Assembly: GCF_002796985.1 (NCBI RefSeq)
Contig: NZ_PEKX01000008.1
Location: 299,362-363,361 of the forward strand
Source of the DNA: Pseudomonas sp.
GTDB taxonomy: Bacteria; Pseudomonadota; Gammaproteobacteria; Pseudomonadales; Pseudomonadaceae
Reading direction: 5' to 3'
DNA: 64,000 nucleotides
In this document: positions 8,063 through 16,246 of the stretch, in pieces
Layout: each line of letters starts with the position of its first letter
Numbering within the stretch: position 1 is the stretch's first letter
Notes under the pieces: model-generated
Database searches by the model: none
What the model was told of the DNA's origin: nothing
What the model saw: the letters and a program-made list of their open reading frames with translations, nothing else
Program-made: the position numbers and the translations under genes

Positions 8063-9544
8063 ATGAGCAAAGAAGTACTGCTGGTTGTTGAGTCGGTATC
8101 CAACGAGAAGGGTGTACCGCCTGGCGTGATTTTCGAAGCGCTGGAGCTGGCCCTGGCGACTGCGACCAAAAAGCGTTTCGAGGACGAGGTTGACCTGCGC
8201 GTGGAAATCAACCGCGCCAACGGCAACTACGAAACCTTCCGCCGCTGGAACATCGTCGAGGACGAGGATTACTCCAATCCTGCGTCGGAGCTGACCGTCG
8301 AAGACGTGCAGGAAGAGCACCCCGGCATGAAGGCCGGCGAGGTCATCGAAGAAAAGATCGAGTCCATCGAGTTCGGTCGCATCGCTGCCCAGACCGCCAA
8401 GCAGGTCATCGTGCAGAAGGTTCGCGAGGCCGAGCGTGCTCAGGTGGTCGACGCCTACCGAGAGAAGGTCAACGAGATCATCTCCGGCACCGTCAAGAAG
8501 GTCACCCGTGACAACGTGATCGTCGATCTGGGCAACAACGCCGAAGCGTTGCTGGCCCGCGATCAGATCATTCCGCGTGAAACCTTCCGCGTCGGCACCC
8601 GCGTGCGTGCCCTGCTGAAGGAAATTCGCAGCGAGAACCGCGGCCCGCAGCTGATCCTGTCGCGGACCGCGCCGGAAATGCTGATCGAGCTGTTCCGCAT
8701 CGAAGTACCAGAAATCGCCGAGCAACTGATCGACGTGATGGCCGCCGCCCGTGATCCGGGTTCGCGCGCCAAGATCGCCGTTCGTTCCAAGGACAAGCGT
8801 ATCGACCCGCAGGGTGCCTGCATCGGTATGCGTGGCTCCCGCGTCCAGGCCGTCTCCGGCGAGCTGGGCGGCGAGCGCGTGGACATCGTTCTTTGGGACG
8901 ACAACCCCGCGCAGTTCGTGATCAATGCCATGGCTCCGGCCGAAGTGGCGGCGATCATCGTCGACGAAGATACCCACACCATGGATATCGCCGTCGCCGA
9001 AGACAACCTGGCCCAGGCCATTGGCCGCAGTGGCCAGAACGTACGTCTGGCCAGCCAGCTCACCGGCTGGACCCTGAACGTAATGACCGAGGCCGATATC
9101 CAGGCCAAGCAGCAGGCTGAAACTGGCGACATCCTGCAGCGCTTCGTTGACGAGTTGGATGTCGATGAAGAACTCGCCCAGGTTCTGGTGGAAGAAGGTT
9201 TCACCACCCTGGAAGAAATCGCCTACGTACCGATGGAAGAAATGCTCAGCATCGGCGGCTTCGACGAGGACATCGTCAACGAGCTGCGCTCGCGCGCCAA
9301 GGACCGCCTGCTGACCAAAGCCATCGCCACTGAAGAGAAACTCGCCGACGCACAACCTGCCGAAGACCTGCTCAGCCTCGATGGTATGACCAAAGAGCTG
9401 GCTGTGGATCTGGCACTGCGTGGCGTAACCACCCGTGAAGATCTTGCCGAGCAGTCTATTGACGACTTGCTCGACATCGACGGCATGGACGAAGAGCGTG
9501 CCGGCAAGTTGATCATGGCCGCCCGGGCCCATTGGTTCGAGTAA
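8063..9544 (+). CDS. nusA: Transcription termination/antitermination factor NusA
   Basis: Binds RNA polymerase and nascent RNA, and modulates pausing, intrinsic termination and rRNA antitermination. The 493 residues show the N-terminal polymerase-binding domain (1-130), an S1 domain (about 135-200, with SGTVKKVTRDNVIVDLG), two KH domains (KDKRIDPQGACIGMRG and GRSGQNVRLASQLTGW) and two C-terminal acidic helical repeats (DELDVDEELAQVLVEEGF and LALRGVTTREDLAEQS). The two acidic repeats are the gamma/beta-proteobacterial form. It is in the operon between rimP and infB. Confidence 0.97.
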   Translation: MSKEVLLVVESVSNEKGVPPGVIFEALELALATATKKRFEDEVDLRVEINRANGNYETFRRWNIVEDEDYSNPASELTVEDVQEEHPGMKAGEVIEEKIESIEFGRIAAQTAKQVIVQKVREAERAQVVDAYREKVNEIISGTVKKVTRDNVIVDLGNNAEALLARDQIIPRETFRVGTRVRALLKEIRSENRGPQLILSRTAPEMLIELFRIEVPEIAEQLIDVMAAARDPGSRAKIAVRSKDKRIDPQGACIGMRGSRVQAVSGELGGERVDIVLWDDNPAQFVINAMAPAEVAAIIVDEDTHTMDIAVAEDNLAQAIGRSGQNVRLASQLTGWTLNVMTEADIQAKQQAETGDILQRFVDELDVDEELAQVLVEEGFTTLEEIAYVPMEEMLSIGGFDEDIVNELRSRAKDRLLTKAIATEEKLADAQPAEDLLSLDGMTKELAVDLALRGVTTREDLAEQSIDDLLDIDGMDEERAGKLIMAARAHWFE

Positions 9545-9571
9545 GCATTCGCGGCCTGAGGAGAGAAGTGC

Positions 9572-12097
9572 ATGACGCAAGTCACGGTGAAAGAACTGGC
9601 CAAGACGGTCGATACGCCGGTGGAGCGCCTGCTGCAGCAGATGCGCGAAGCGGGTCTGCCCCATAACGACGCCGAGCAGGTAGTGACCGACAGCGAGAAA
9701 CAAGCGCTGCTGGCCCACCTGAAAGGCAGCCACGGTGAGCGTGCGGAAGAGCCGCGCAAGATCACCCTGCAACGCAAGACCACCTCGACCATCCGGGTCG
9801 CTGGCAGCAAGACTGTCAGCGTCGAGGTTCGCAAGAAGAAAACCTACGTCAAGCGCAGCCCCGAAGAGCTTGAAGCCGATCGTCAGCGTGAGCTGGATGA
9901 ACAGCGGGCCGCGGAAGAAGCGGTACGCCTGAAGGCCGAGGAAGAAGCTCGTCAGCGTGCTGCTGCAGAGGAGACCCGTCGTCAGGCGGATGCTGCTCGT
10001 CAGCCTGCTGCGCCTGCCGCTGCCGCCGCTCCGGCTGCTGTCGAAGCACCGCGCGCTGCTGCGCCGGCTCCGGCCGCGCCGGGCGCCGCTGCTCCAGCCG
10101 CGGATGGCCACAAGAAGGAAGAAGTGCGTCGTGCTCCCAAGCGTGACGAGGAAGACGAGCGCCGTGATCGCAAGCATGCCCAGCATCGCCCGTCGATCAA
10201 GGAAAAGGAAAAGACCACTGCACCGCGCGTCGTGCGCAGTGGTGGCGACGACGACGACAGCTTTGGCCGTCGCGGCGGTGGCCGTGGCAAGGGCAAGCTG
10301 AAGAAGCGTAACCAGCACGGGTTCCAGAGCCCGACAGGACCGATTGTGCGTGAAGTGAATATCGGCGAGACCATCACCGTGGGCGAACTCGCCCAGCAGA
10401 TGTCGGTGAAGGGTGCCGAGGTCGTCAAGTTCATGTTCAAGATGGGCACCCCGGTGACCATCAACCAGGTACTCGATCAGGAAACCGCTCAGCTGATCGC
10501 CGAAGAGCTCGGCCACAAGGTCAAGCTGGTCAGCGAGAACGCCCTGGAAGAGCAACTGGCCGAATCGCTGAAGTTCGAAGGTGAAGCGGTCTCCCGCGCA
10601 CCGGTCGTGACCGTGATGGGCCACGTCGACCACGGCAAGACCTCGCTGCTCGACTACATCCGTCGTGCCAAGGTGGCTGCTGGCGAAGCCGGTGGTATCA
10701 CCCAGCACATCGGCGCCTACCACGTGGAAACCGACCGCGGCATGGTCACCTTCCTCGACACCCCTGGCCACGCCGCGTTCACCGCGATGCGCGCCCGTGG
10801 TGCCCAGGCAACCGACATCGTCATCCTGGTGGTGGCGGCGGACGACGGCGTGATGCCGCAGACCCAGGAAGCCGTACAGCACGCGAAAGCAGCTGGCGTG
10901 CCGATCGTGGTTGCGGTGAACAAGATCGACAAGCCGGACGCCAACCCGGACAACATCAAGAACGGCCTGGCCGCGCTGGATGTGATTCCGGAAGAGTGGG
11001 GCGGCGATGCTCCTTACGTTCATGTGTCCGCGAAACTGGGTACTGGCGTCGACGAGCTGCTTGAAGCTGTTCTGCTGCAGGCCGAACTGCTCGAACTCAA
11101 AGCTACCCCGTCGGCCCCTGGCCGTGGCGTAGTGGTCGAATCGCGTCTGGACAAGGGCCGTGGCCCGGTAGCCACCGTGCTGGTCCAGGACGGTACTCTG
11201 CGTCAGGGCGACATGGTTCTGGTTGGCGTCAACTACGGCCGCGTCCGTGCGATGCTCGACGAGAACGGCAAGCCGATCAAGGAAGCGGGCCCGTCCATTC
11301 CGGTCGAGATCCTCGGCCTGGACGGTACGCCGGATGCGGGTGACGAAGTCTCCGTGATCACCGACGAGAAGAAGGCCCGCGAAGTCGCTCTGTTCCGCCA
11401 AGGCAAGTTCCGCGAAGTGAAACTGGCTCGTGCCCACGCTGGCAAGCTGGAAAACATCTTCGAGAACATGGGCCAGGAAGAGAAGAAGACCCTCAACATC
11501 GTCCTCAAGTCCGATGTGCGTGGTTCTCTGGAAGCTCTGCAGGGCTCGCTCAGCGGCCTGGGCAACGACGAAGTGCAGGTTCGCGTGGTCGGTGGCGGCG
11601 TCGGTGGTATCACCGAATCCGATGCCAACCTGGCGCTGGCCTCCAACGCGGTGCTGTTCGGCTTCAACGTCCGTGCTGACGCGGGTGCGCGCAAGATCGT
11701 CGAGTCCGAAGGCCTCGACATGCGTTACTACAACGTGATCTACGACATCATCGAAGACGTCAAGAAAGCCCTGACCGGCATGCTCGGCAGCGATGTTCGC
11801 GAGAACATCCTGGGTATCGCCGAAGTACGTGACGTGTTCCGTTCGCCGAAGTTCGGCGCGGTCGCCGGCTGCATGGTTACCGAGGGTCTGGTGCACCGCA
11901 ACCGTCCGATCCGCGTACTGCGCGACGACGTGGTGATCTTCGAAGGCGAGCTGGAATCCCTGCGTCGCTTCAAGGACGACGTCGCCGAAGTCCGTGCCGG
12001 CATGGAATGCGGTATCGGTGTGAAGAGCTACAACGACGTTCGCGTCGGCGACAAGATCGAAGTATTCGAGAAGGTCGAAGTCGCTCGTACTCTGTAA
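9572..12097 (+). CDS. infB: Translation initiation factor IF-2
   Basis: GTPase that brings fMet-tRNA to the 30S subunit and promotes subunit joining. The 841 residues begin with the IF2-N domain (MTQVTVKELAKTVDTPVERL). An Ala/Pro/Glu/Arg-rich flexible region follows (about 100-260), then a second IF2-N-like domain. The G domain starts with GHVDHGKT at 350-357, then DTPGHAAF and NKID, and domains II-IV form the C-terminus. Neighbouring nusA, rbfA and the upstream initiator tRNA make a functional group around translation initiation. Internal in-frame starts giving shorter isoforms, as in E. coli, cannot be decided here. Confidence 0.98.
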   Translation: MTQVTVKELAKTVDTPVERLLQQMREAGLPHNDAEQVVTDSEKQALLAHLKGSHGERAEEPRKITLQRKTTSTIRVAGSKTVSVEVRKKKTYVKRSPEELEADRQRELDEQRAAEEAVRLKAEEEARQRAAAEETRRQADAARQPAAPAAAAAPAAVEAPRAAAPAPAAPGAAAPAADGHKKEEVRRAPKRDEEDERRDRKHAQHRPSIKEKEKTTAPRVVRSGGDDDDSFGRRGGGRGKGKLKKRNQHGFQSPTGPIVREVNIGETITVGELAQQMSVKGAEVVKFMFKMGTPVTINQVLDQETAQLIAEELGHKVKLVSENALEEQLAESLKFEGEAVSRAPVVTVMGHVDHGKTSLLDYIRRAKVAAGEAGGITQHIGAYHVETDRGMVTFLDTPGHAAFTAMRARGAQATDIVILVVAADDGVMPQTQEAVQHAKAAGVPIVVAVNKIDKPDANPDNIKNGLAALDVIPEEWGGDAPYVHVSAKLGTGVDELLEAVLLQAELLELKATPSAPGRGVVVESRLDKGRGPVATVLVQDGTLRQGDMVLVGVNYGRVRAMLDENGKPIKEAGPSIPVEILGLDGTPDAGDEVSVITDEKKAREVALFRQGKFREVKLARAHAGKLENIFENMGQEEKKTLNIVLKSDVRGSLEALQGSLSGLGNDEVQVRVVGGGVGGITESDANLALASNAVLFGFNVRADAGARKIVESEGLDMRYYNVIYDIIEDVKKALTGMLGSDVRENILGIAEVRDVFRSPKFGAVAGCMVTEGLVHRNRPIRVLRDDVVIFEGELESLRRFKDDVAEVRAGMECGIGVKSYNDVRVGDKIEVFEKVEVARTL

Positions 12098-12119
12098 GGG
12101 TATTCGAGCGTGAACGCAG

Positions 12120-12154
12120 CGCCCGGGCCAGCTCAAAAGCTGCCCCGGGCGTTT
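12120..12154 (+). terminator. Hairpin between infB and rbfA
   Basis: CGCCCGGG, an inner AGCT-AAA-AGCT and CCCGGGCG followed by TTT. The U-tract is short, so it may be a partial terminator or a processing site; the 106-base gap is the longest inside the block. Confidence 0.55.
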
Positions 12155-12203
12155 GCCGCTTTCAGGCCCGGAGCCTCACGGCTCGGGTAAGTAGGTTAGG
12201 AAA

Positions 12204-12593
12204 ATGGCCAAAGAGTACAGCCGTACCCAGCGTATCGGCGACCAGATGCAGCGCGAACTGGCGCTGCTGATCCAGCGTGAAATCAAGGACCCCCGTCTCG
12301 GCCTAGTGACCATCACCGGCGTCGATGTGGCCCGCGATCTATCCCATGCCAAGGTGTATGTCACCGTGATGGGCCAGGACGACAATGCCGAAGTAGTCAA
12401 GCAGAACACCAGCATCCTCAACGATGCGGCTGGCTACCTGCGTATGCACCTGGGCAAGGCGATGAAGCTGCGCACAGTGCCGCAACTGCACTTCAGCTAC
12501 GACGCCAGCATTCGCCGCGGCGCAGAACTTTCGGCGCTGATCGAGCGCGCGGTGGCAGAAGATCGCCGCCATGGCGGCGACTCCAAGGAGTAA
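12204..12593 (+). CDS. rbfA: Ribosome-binding factor A
   Basis: Cold-shock associated assembly factor that binds 16S rRNA near helix 1 in the pre-30S particle. The 129 residues form the single KH-like domain with RIGDQMQRELALLIQ, the ISVTGVDVARDLSHAKVYV-like stretch seen here as ITGVDVARDLSHAKVYVTV, LRMHLGKAMKLRTVPQLHF and YDASIRRGAEL. Length is normal. truB starts 3 bases after the stop and the two are certainly co-translated in one message. Confidence 0.96.
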   Translation: MAKEYSRTQRIGDQMQRELALLIQREIKDPRLGLVTITGVDVARDLSHAKVYVTVMGQDDNAEVVKQNTSILNDAAGYLRMHLGKAMKLRTVPQLHFSYDASIRRGAELSALIERAVAEDRRHGGDSKE

Positions 12594-12596
12594 GCC

Positions 12597-13511
12597 GTGG
12601 CGCAGGTCAAACGCATTCGCCGTGCGGTCAACGGTGTGCTGATTCTCGACAAGCCGCTGGGCATGAGTTCCAACCAGGCCCTGCAGAAGGTGCGCTGGCT
12701 GCTCAATGCCGAGAAGGCCGGCCACACCGGTAGCCTCGATCCGTTGGCCACCGGCGTGTTGCCGCTGTGCTTCGGCGAGGCGACCAAGTTCTCCCAGTAC
12801 CTGCTCGATGCCGACAAGGCTTACGAGACGGTGGCCCTGCTGGGTACCACCACTACCACCGGCGATGCCGAGGGTGAGGTGCTGGAGCAGCGCGAGGTGA
12901 CCGTCGGTCGGGAAGCGCTGGAGGCCCAGCTGCCGCGCTTCCGTGGCGACATAGAGCAGGTGCCGCCGATGTATTCGGCCCTGAAGAAGGATGGCCAGCC
13001 GCTGTACAAGTTGGCCCGTGCAGGAGAGGTAGTGGAGCGCGAAGCGCGTTCTGTTACTATTGCGCGCCTGGAATTGCTCGCCTTCGAGTCACCCCGTGCG
13101 ACCCTGGCCGTTTCCTGTAGCAAGGGCACCTATATTCGCACCCTGGTCGAAGACCTCGGTCGCGAACTCGGGTGTGGCGCACACGTCGCCGCCTTGCGCC
13201 GGACCCAGGCCGGGCCGTTCCAGCTGAACCAGTCGGTAACGCTGGAGGAGCTCGAGAAGGCCCATGCCGAGGGCGGCAACGAGGCACTGGATCGCTTCCT
13301 GTTGCCGGTGGATGCCGGCCTGGAGCACTGGCCGCTGCTGCAGTTGTCCGAGCACAGCACCTACTACTGGCTGCATGGTCAGCCGGTACGCGCTCCCGAG
13401 GTGCCGAAGTTCGGCATGCTGCGGGTGCAGGATCACGAAGGTCGCTTCATCGGTATCGGTGAAGTGACCGAAGACGGGCGCTTGGCGCCACGTCGACTGA
13501 TTCGGTCGTAA
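12597..13511 (+). CDS. truB: tRNA pseudouridine(55) synthase TruB
   Basis: Makes pseudouridine 55 in the T-loop of tRNAs. The 304-residue protein has the catalytic aspartate at about residue 48 in GHTGSLDPLATG, the KAYE motif after DAD, the RRTQAGPF stretch and a C-terminal PUA domain. Start is GTG at 12597, 3 bases after rbfA, with CAAGGAG at the end of rbfA serving as Shine-Dalgarno. It is followed by a 98-base gap before rpsO that includes the small hairpin CAGGGAC-AA-GTCCCTG. Confidence 0.96.
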   Translation: MAQVKRIRRAVNGVLILDKPLGMSSNQALQKVRWLLNAEKAGHTGSLDPLATGVLPLCFGEATKFSQYLLDADKAYETVALLGTTTTTGDAEGEVLEQREVTVGREALEAQLPRFRGDIEQVPPMYSALKKDGQPLYKLARAGEVVEREARSVTIARLELLAFESPRATLAVSCSKGTYIRTLVEDLGRELGCGAHVAALRRTQAGPFQLNQSVTLEELEKAHAEGGNEALDRFLLPVDAGLEHWPLLQLSEHSTYYWLHGQPVRAPEVPKFGMLRVQDHEGRFIGIGEVTEDGRLAPRRLIRS

Positions 13512-13609
13512 GGCCGAAACCCGAGGGTGGCTGTCAGCAGGCACGGTCACTCCTCTTATATGAACACAGGGACAAGTCCCTGGCCTGTTACCTCAGAGGA
13601 AGCCCCATC

Positions 13610-13879
13610 ATGGCACTGAGCGTCCAAGAAAAAGCCCAGATCGTTAACGAGTACAAGCAAGCTGAAGGCGACACCGGTTCCCCGGAAGTGCAGGTTGCAC
13701 TGCTGTCCGCCAACATCAACAAGCTGCAGGACCACTTCAAGGCCAACGGCAAAGACCACCACTCGCGTCGTGGCCTGATCCGTATGGTTAACCAGCGTCG
13801 TAAGCTGCTGGACTACCTGAAGAGCAAGGACACCTCTCGTTACAGCGCCCTGATCGGTCGCCTGGGCCTGCGTCGCTAA
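13610..13879 (+). CDS. rpsO: 30S ribosomal protein S15
   Basis: Primary 16S rRNA-binding protein of the 30S platform. The 89 residues have the usual length and sequence (ALSVQEKAQIVNEYKQ opening, GDTGSPEVQVALL, the HHSRRGLIRMVNQRRKLLDYL core and the end YSALIGRLGLRR). S15 represses its own translation in several bacteria through leader RNA structure; the CAGGGAC/GTCCCTG hairpin at 13565-13581 in the leader is a candidate, but I cannot show this. pnp follows, as in E. coli. Confidence 0.98.
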   Translation: MALSVQEKAQIVNEYKQAEGDTGSPEVQVALLSANINKLQDHFKANGKDHHSRRGLIRMVNQRRKLLDYLKSKDTSRYSALIGRLGLRR

Positions 13880-13898
13880 GACGGCAAGCCTGAAGTGG

Positions 13899-13972
13899 GA
13901 AGCTGGGAGTCTGGGGCTGATGAGCGGTGCGAACCGCTCGTCGGCCTTGGGCTCCCGGCTTCTCGCTTTTTT
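13899..13972 (+). terminator. Very long hairpin with T-run between rpsO and pnp
   Basis: The outer arms GAAGCTGGGAG (13899-13909) and CTCCCGGCTTC (13952-13962) and the inner arms GAGCGG/CCGCTC close on the loop TGCGAA, and TTTTTT follows at 13967-13972. It can act as the rpsO terminator. A long double-stranded stem at this place is also the position where RNase III cuts the E. coli rpsO-pnp message to start pnp autoregulation. Confidence 0.8.
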
Positions 13973-14046
13973 GGGAATCGCATCGGGTCCGACTCCCGGC
14001 ATTTCCGCCATTTCCCCCAAGGCAACTAAGCGAAGGTAGAAAAACC

Positions 14047-16152
14047 GTGAACCCGGTAACCAAGAAATTCCAGTTCGGTCAATCGACCGTAACCCTCGAG
14101 ACTGGCCGCATCGCCCGCCAGGCCACCGGTGCCGTCCTGGTCACCATGGACGACGTCACCGTGCTGTGCACCGTCGTAGGTGCCAAGCAGGCCGACCCGA
14201 GCAAGAGCTTCTTCCCGCTCTCCGTGCACTACCAGGAGAAGACCTACGCAGCCGGCCGCATCCCCGGTGGTTTCTTCAAGCGTGAAGGTCGTCCTTCGGA
14301 GAAGGAAACCCTGACCTCGCGCCTGATCGACCGTCCGATCCGCCCGCTGTTCCCCGAAGGTTTCATGAACGAAGTGCAGGTTGTCTGCACCGTCGTTTCG
14401 ACCAACAAGAAGTCCGATCCGGACATCGCTGCCATGATCGGCACTTCCGCCGCCCTGGCGATCTCCGGCATTCCGTTCGCCGGTCCGATCGGTGCAGCAC
14501 GCGTTGGCTTCCACCCGGAAATTGGCTACATCCTCAACCCGACCTACGAGCAGCAGCAGAGCTCCAGCCTCGACATGGTCGTGGCCGGTACCTCCGACGC
14601 CGTGCTGATGGTTGAGTCCGAAGCCGACGAGCTGACCGAAGACCAGATGCTGGGCGGCGTGCTCTACGCACACGAAGAATTCCAGTCGGTCATCCGCGCT
14701 GTTGCCGAACTGGCTACCGAAGTCGGCAAGCCGACCTGGAACTGGACCGCTCCGGTGGAGAACACCGCTCTGGTCAGCGCCATCAAGGCCGAATTCGGTG
14801 CCGCTATCTCCGAAGCCTACACCGTCACCGTCAAGCAGGACCGCTATGCCGCCCTGGGCGCGCTGCGTGACGAAATCGTCGCCAAGTTCGCCGGCGAAGG
14901 CGAAGGCCAGTTCTCCGCGGGTGAAGTCAAAGACGTCTTCGGCCTGCTGGAATACCGCACCGTTCGTGAAAACATCGTCAACGGCAAACCGCGTATCGAC
15001 GGCCGCGATACCCGCACCGTTCGCCCGCTGAGAGTTGAAGTCGGCGTACTGGGCAAGACCCACGGCTCTGCGCTGTTCACCCGTGGCGAAACCCAGGCTC
15101 TGGTCGTTGCCACCCTCGGCACCGCCCGTGACGCACAGCTGCTCGACACCCTCGAAGGCGAGCGCAAAGACCCCTTCATGCTGCACTACAACTTCCCGCC
15201 GTTCTCGGTAGGCGAGTGTGGCCGTATGGGCAGCGCGGGCCGTCGTGAAATCGGCCACGGCCGTCTGGCACGCCGCAGCGTTGCTGCCATGCTGCCGACC
15301 CAGGACGAGTTCCCCTACACCATCCGTGTAGTGTCGGAAATCACCGAATCCAACGGTTCCAGCTCCATGGCTTCCGTTTGCGGTGCTTCCCTGGCTCTGA
15401 TGGACGCCGGTGTTCCGGTCAAGGCGCCGGTTGCCGGTATCGCCATGGGTCTGGTGAAGGAAGGTGACAAGTTCGCCATCCTGACCGACATCCTGGGTGA
15501 CGAAGACCACCTGGGCGACATGGACTTCAAGGTCGCCGGTACCGACAAGGGCGTCACCGCCCTGCAGATGGACATCAAGATCAACGGCATCACCGAAGAG
15601 ATCATGGAGATCGCCCTGGGCCAGGCCCTGGAAGCTCGCCTGAACATCCTCGGCCAGATGAACCAGGTCATCGCCGCTCCGCGTGCCGAGCTGTCCGAAA
15701 ACGCTCCGACCATGATCCAGATGAAGATCGACACGGACAAGATCCGTGACGTCATCGGCAAGGGCGGCGCAGTCATTCGCAGCATCTGCGAAGAGACCAA
15801 GGCCTCGATCGACATCGAAGACGATGGCAGCGTGAAGATCTACGGTGAAACCAAGGAAGCTGCCGAGGCCGCCAAACAGCGCGTCCTGGGTATCACCGCG
15901 GAAGCCGAGATCGGCAAGATCTACGTCGGCAAGGTCGAGCGCATCGTGGACTTCGGCGCCTTCGTCAACATCCTGCCGGGCAAGGATGGTCTGGTGCACA
16001 TCTCGCAAATCAGCGACAAGCGCATCGACAAGGTCACCGACGTTCTGCAGGAAGGCCAGGAAGTCAAAGTCCTGGTGCTCGACGTGGACAACCGTGGCCG
16101 CATCAAGCTGTCCATCAAGGACGTAGCCGCTGCTGAAGCCTCTGGCGTATAA
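14047..16152 (+). CDS. pnp: Polyribonucleotide nucleotidyltransferase (PNPase)
   Basis: Phosphorolytic 3'-5' exoribonuclease of the degradosome. Two RNase PH-like domains are separated by a helical domain, then come a KH domain (about 555-610, with IRDVIGKGGAVIRSICEE) and an S1 domain (about 620-690, with GKVERIVDFGAFVNILPGKDGLVHIS). GTG at 14047 is chosen because GAAGGTAG precedes it by about 8 bases and MNPVTKKFQFGQ is the Pseudomonas N-terminus; that gives 701 residues, the family length. An open frame reaches further upstream to 13927 but would run through the hairpin. Confidence 0.97.
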   Translation: MNPVTKKFQFGQSTVTLETGRIARQATGAVLVTMDDVTVLCTVVGAKQADPSKSFFPLSVHYQEKTYAAGRIPGGFFKREGRPSEKETLTSRLIDRPIRPLFPEGFMNEVQVVCTVVSTNKKSDPDIAAMIGTSAALAISGIPFAGPIGAARVGFHPEIGYILNPTYEQQQSSSLDMVVAGTSDAVLMVESEADELTEDQMLGGVLYAHEEFQSVIRAVAELATEVGKPTWNWTAPVENTALVSAIKAEFGAAISEAYTVTVKQDRYAALGALRDEIVAKFAGEGEGQFSAGEVKDVFGLLEYRTVRENIVNGKPRIDGRDTRTVRPLRVEVGVLGKTHGSALFTRGETQALVVATLGTARDAQLLDTLEGERKDPFMLHYNFPPFSVGECGRMGSAGRREIGHGRLARRSVAAMLPTQDEFPYTIRVVSEITESNGSSSMASVCGASLALMDAGVPVKAPVAGIAMGLVKEGDKFAILTDILGDEDHLGDMDFKVAGTDKGVTALQMDIKINGITEEIMEIALGQALEARLNILGQMNQVIAAPRAELSENAPTMIQMKIDTDKIRDVIGKGGAVIRSICEETKASIDIEDDGSVKIYGETKEAAEAAKQRVLGITAEAEIGKIYVGKVERIVDFGAFVNILPGKDGLVHISQISDKRIDKVTDVLQEGQEVKVLVLDVDNRGRIKLSIKDVAAAEASGV

Positions 16153-16170
16153 GCAATCGGTGAAATAGAA

Positions 16171-16198
16171 GAGGGCCCCTTGCGGGCCCTCTTTTTTT
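16171..16198 (+). terminator. Rho-independent terminator after pnp
   Basis: GAGGGCCCC, TTG, CGGGCCCTC followed by TTTTTTT: a textbook terminator that closes the rimP-to-pnp block. Confidence 0.92.
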
Positions 16199-16246
16199 GC
16201 CTTGAAAATGCGCTATTCGCCGATCTCGTTCCAAGGATGCCCCGAG

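Noticed and set aside
7571..12136. A 1521-codon open frame on the minus strand opposite rimP, nusA and infB
   Set aside because: It mirrors highly conserved plus-strand genes in a GC-rich genome, where the antisense frame is kept open by codon bias. It has no Shine-Dalgarno or recognisable domains.
14026..16008. A 660-codon minus-strand frame opposite pnp
   Set aside because: Shadow of pnp; composition is His/Gln/Asp-rich without family features.
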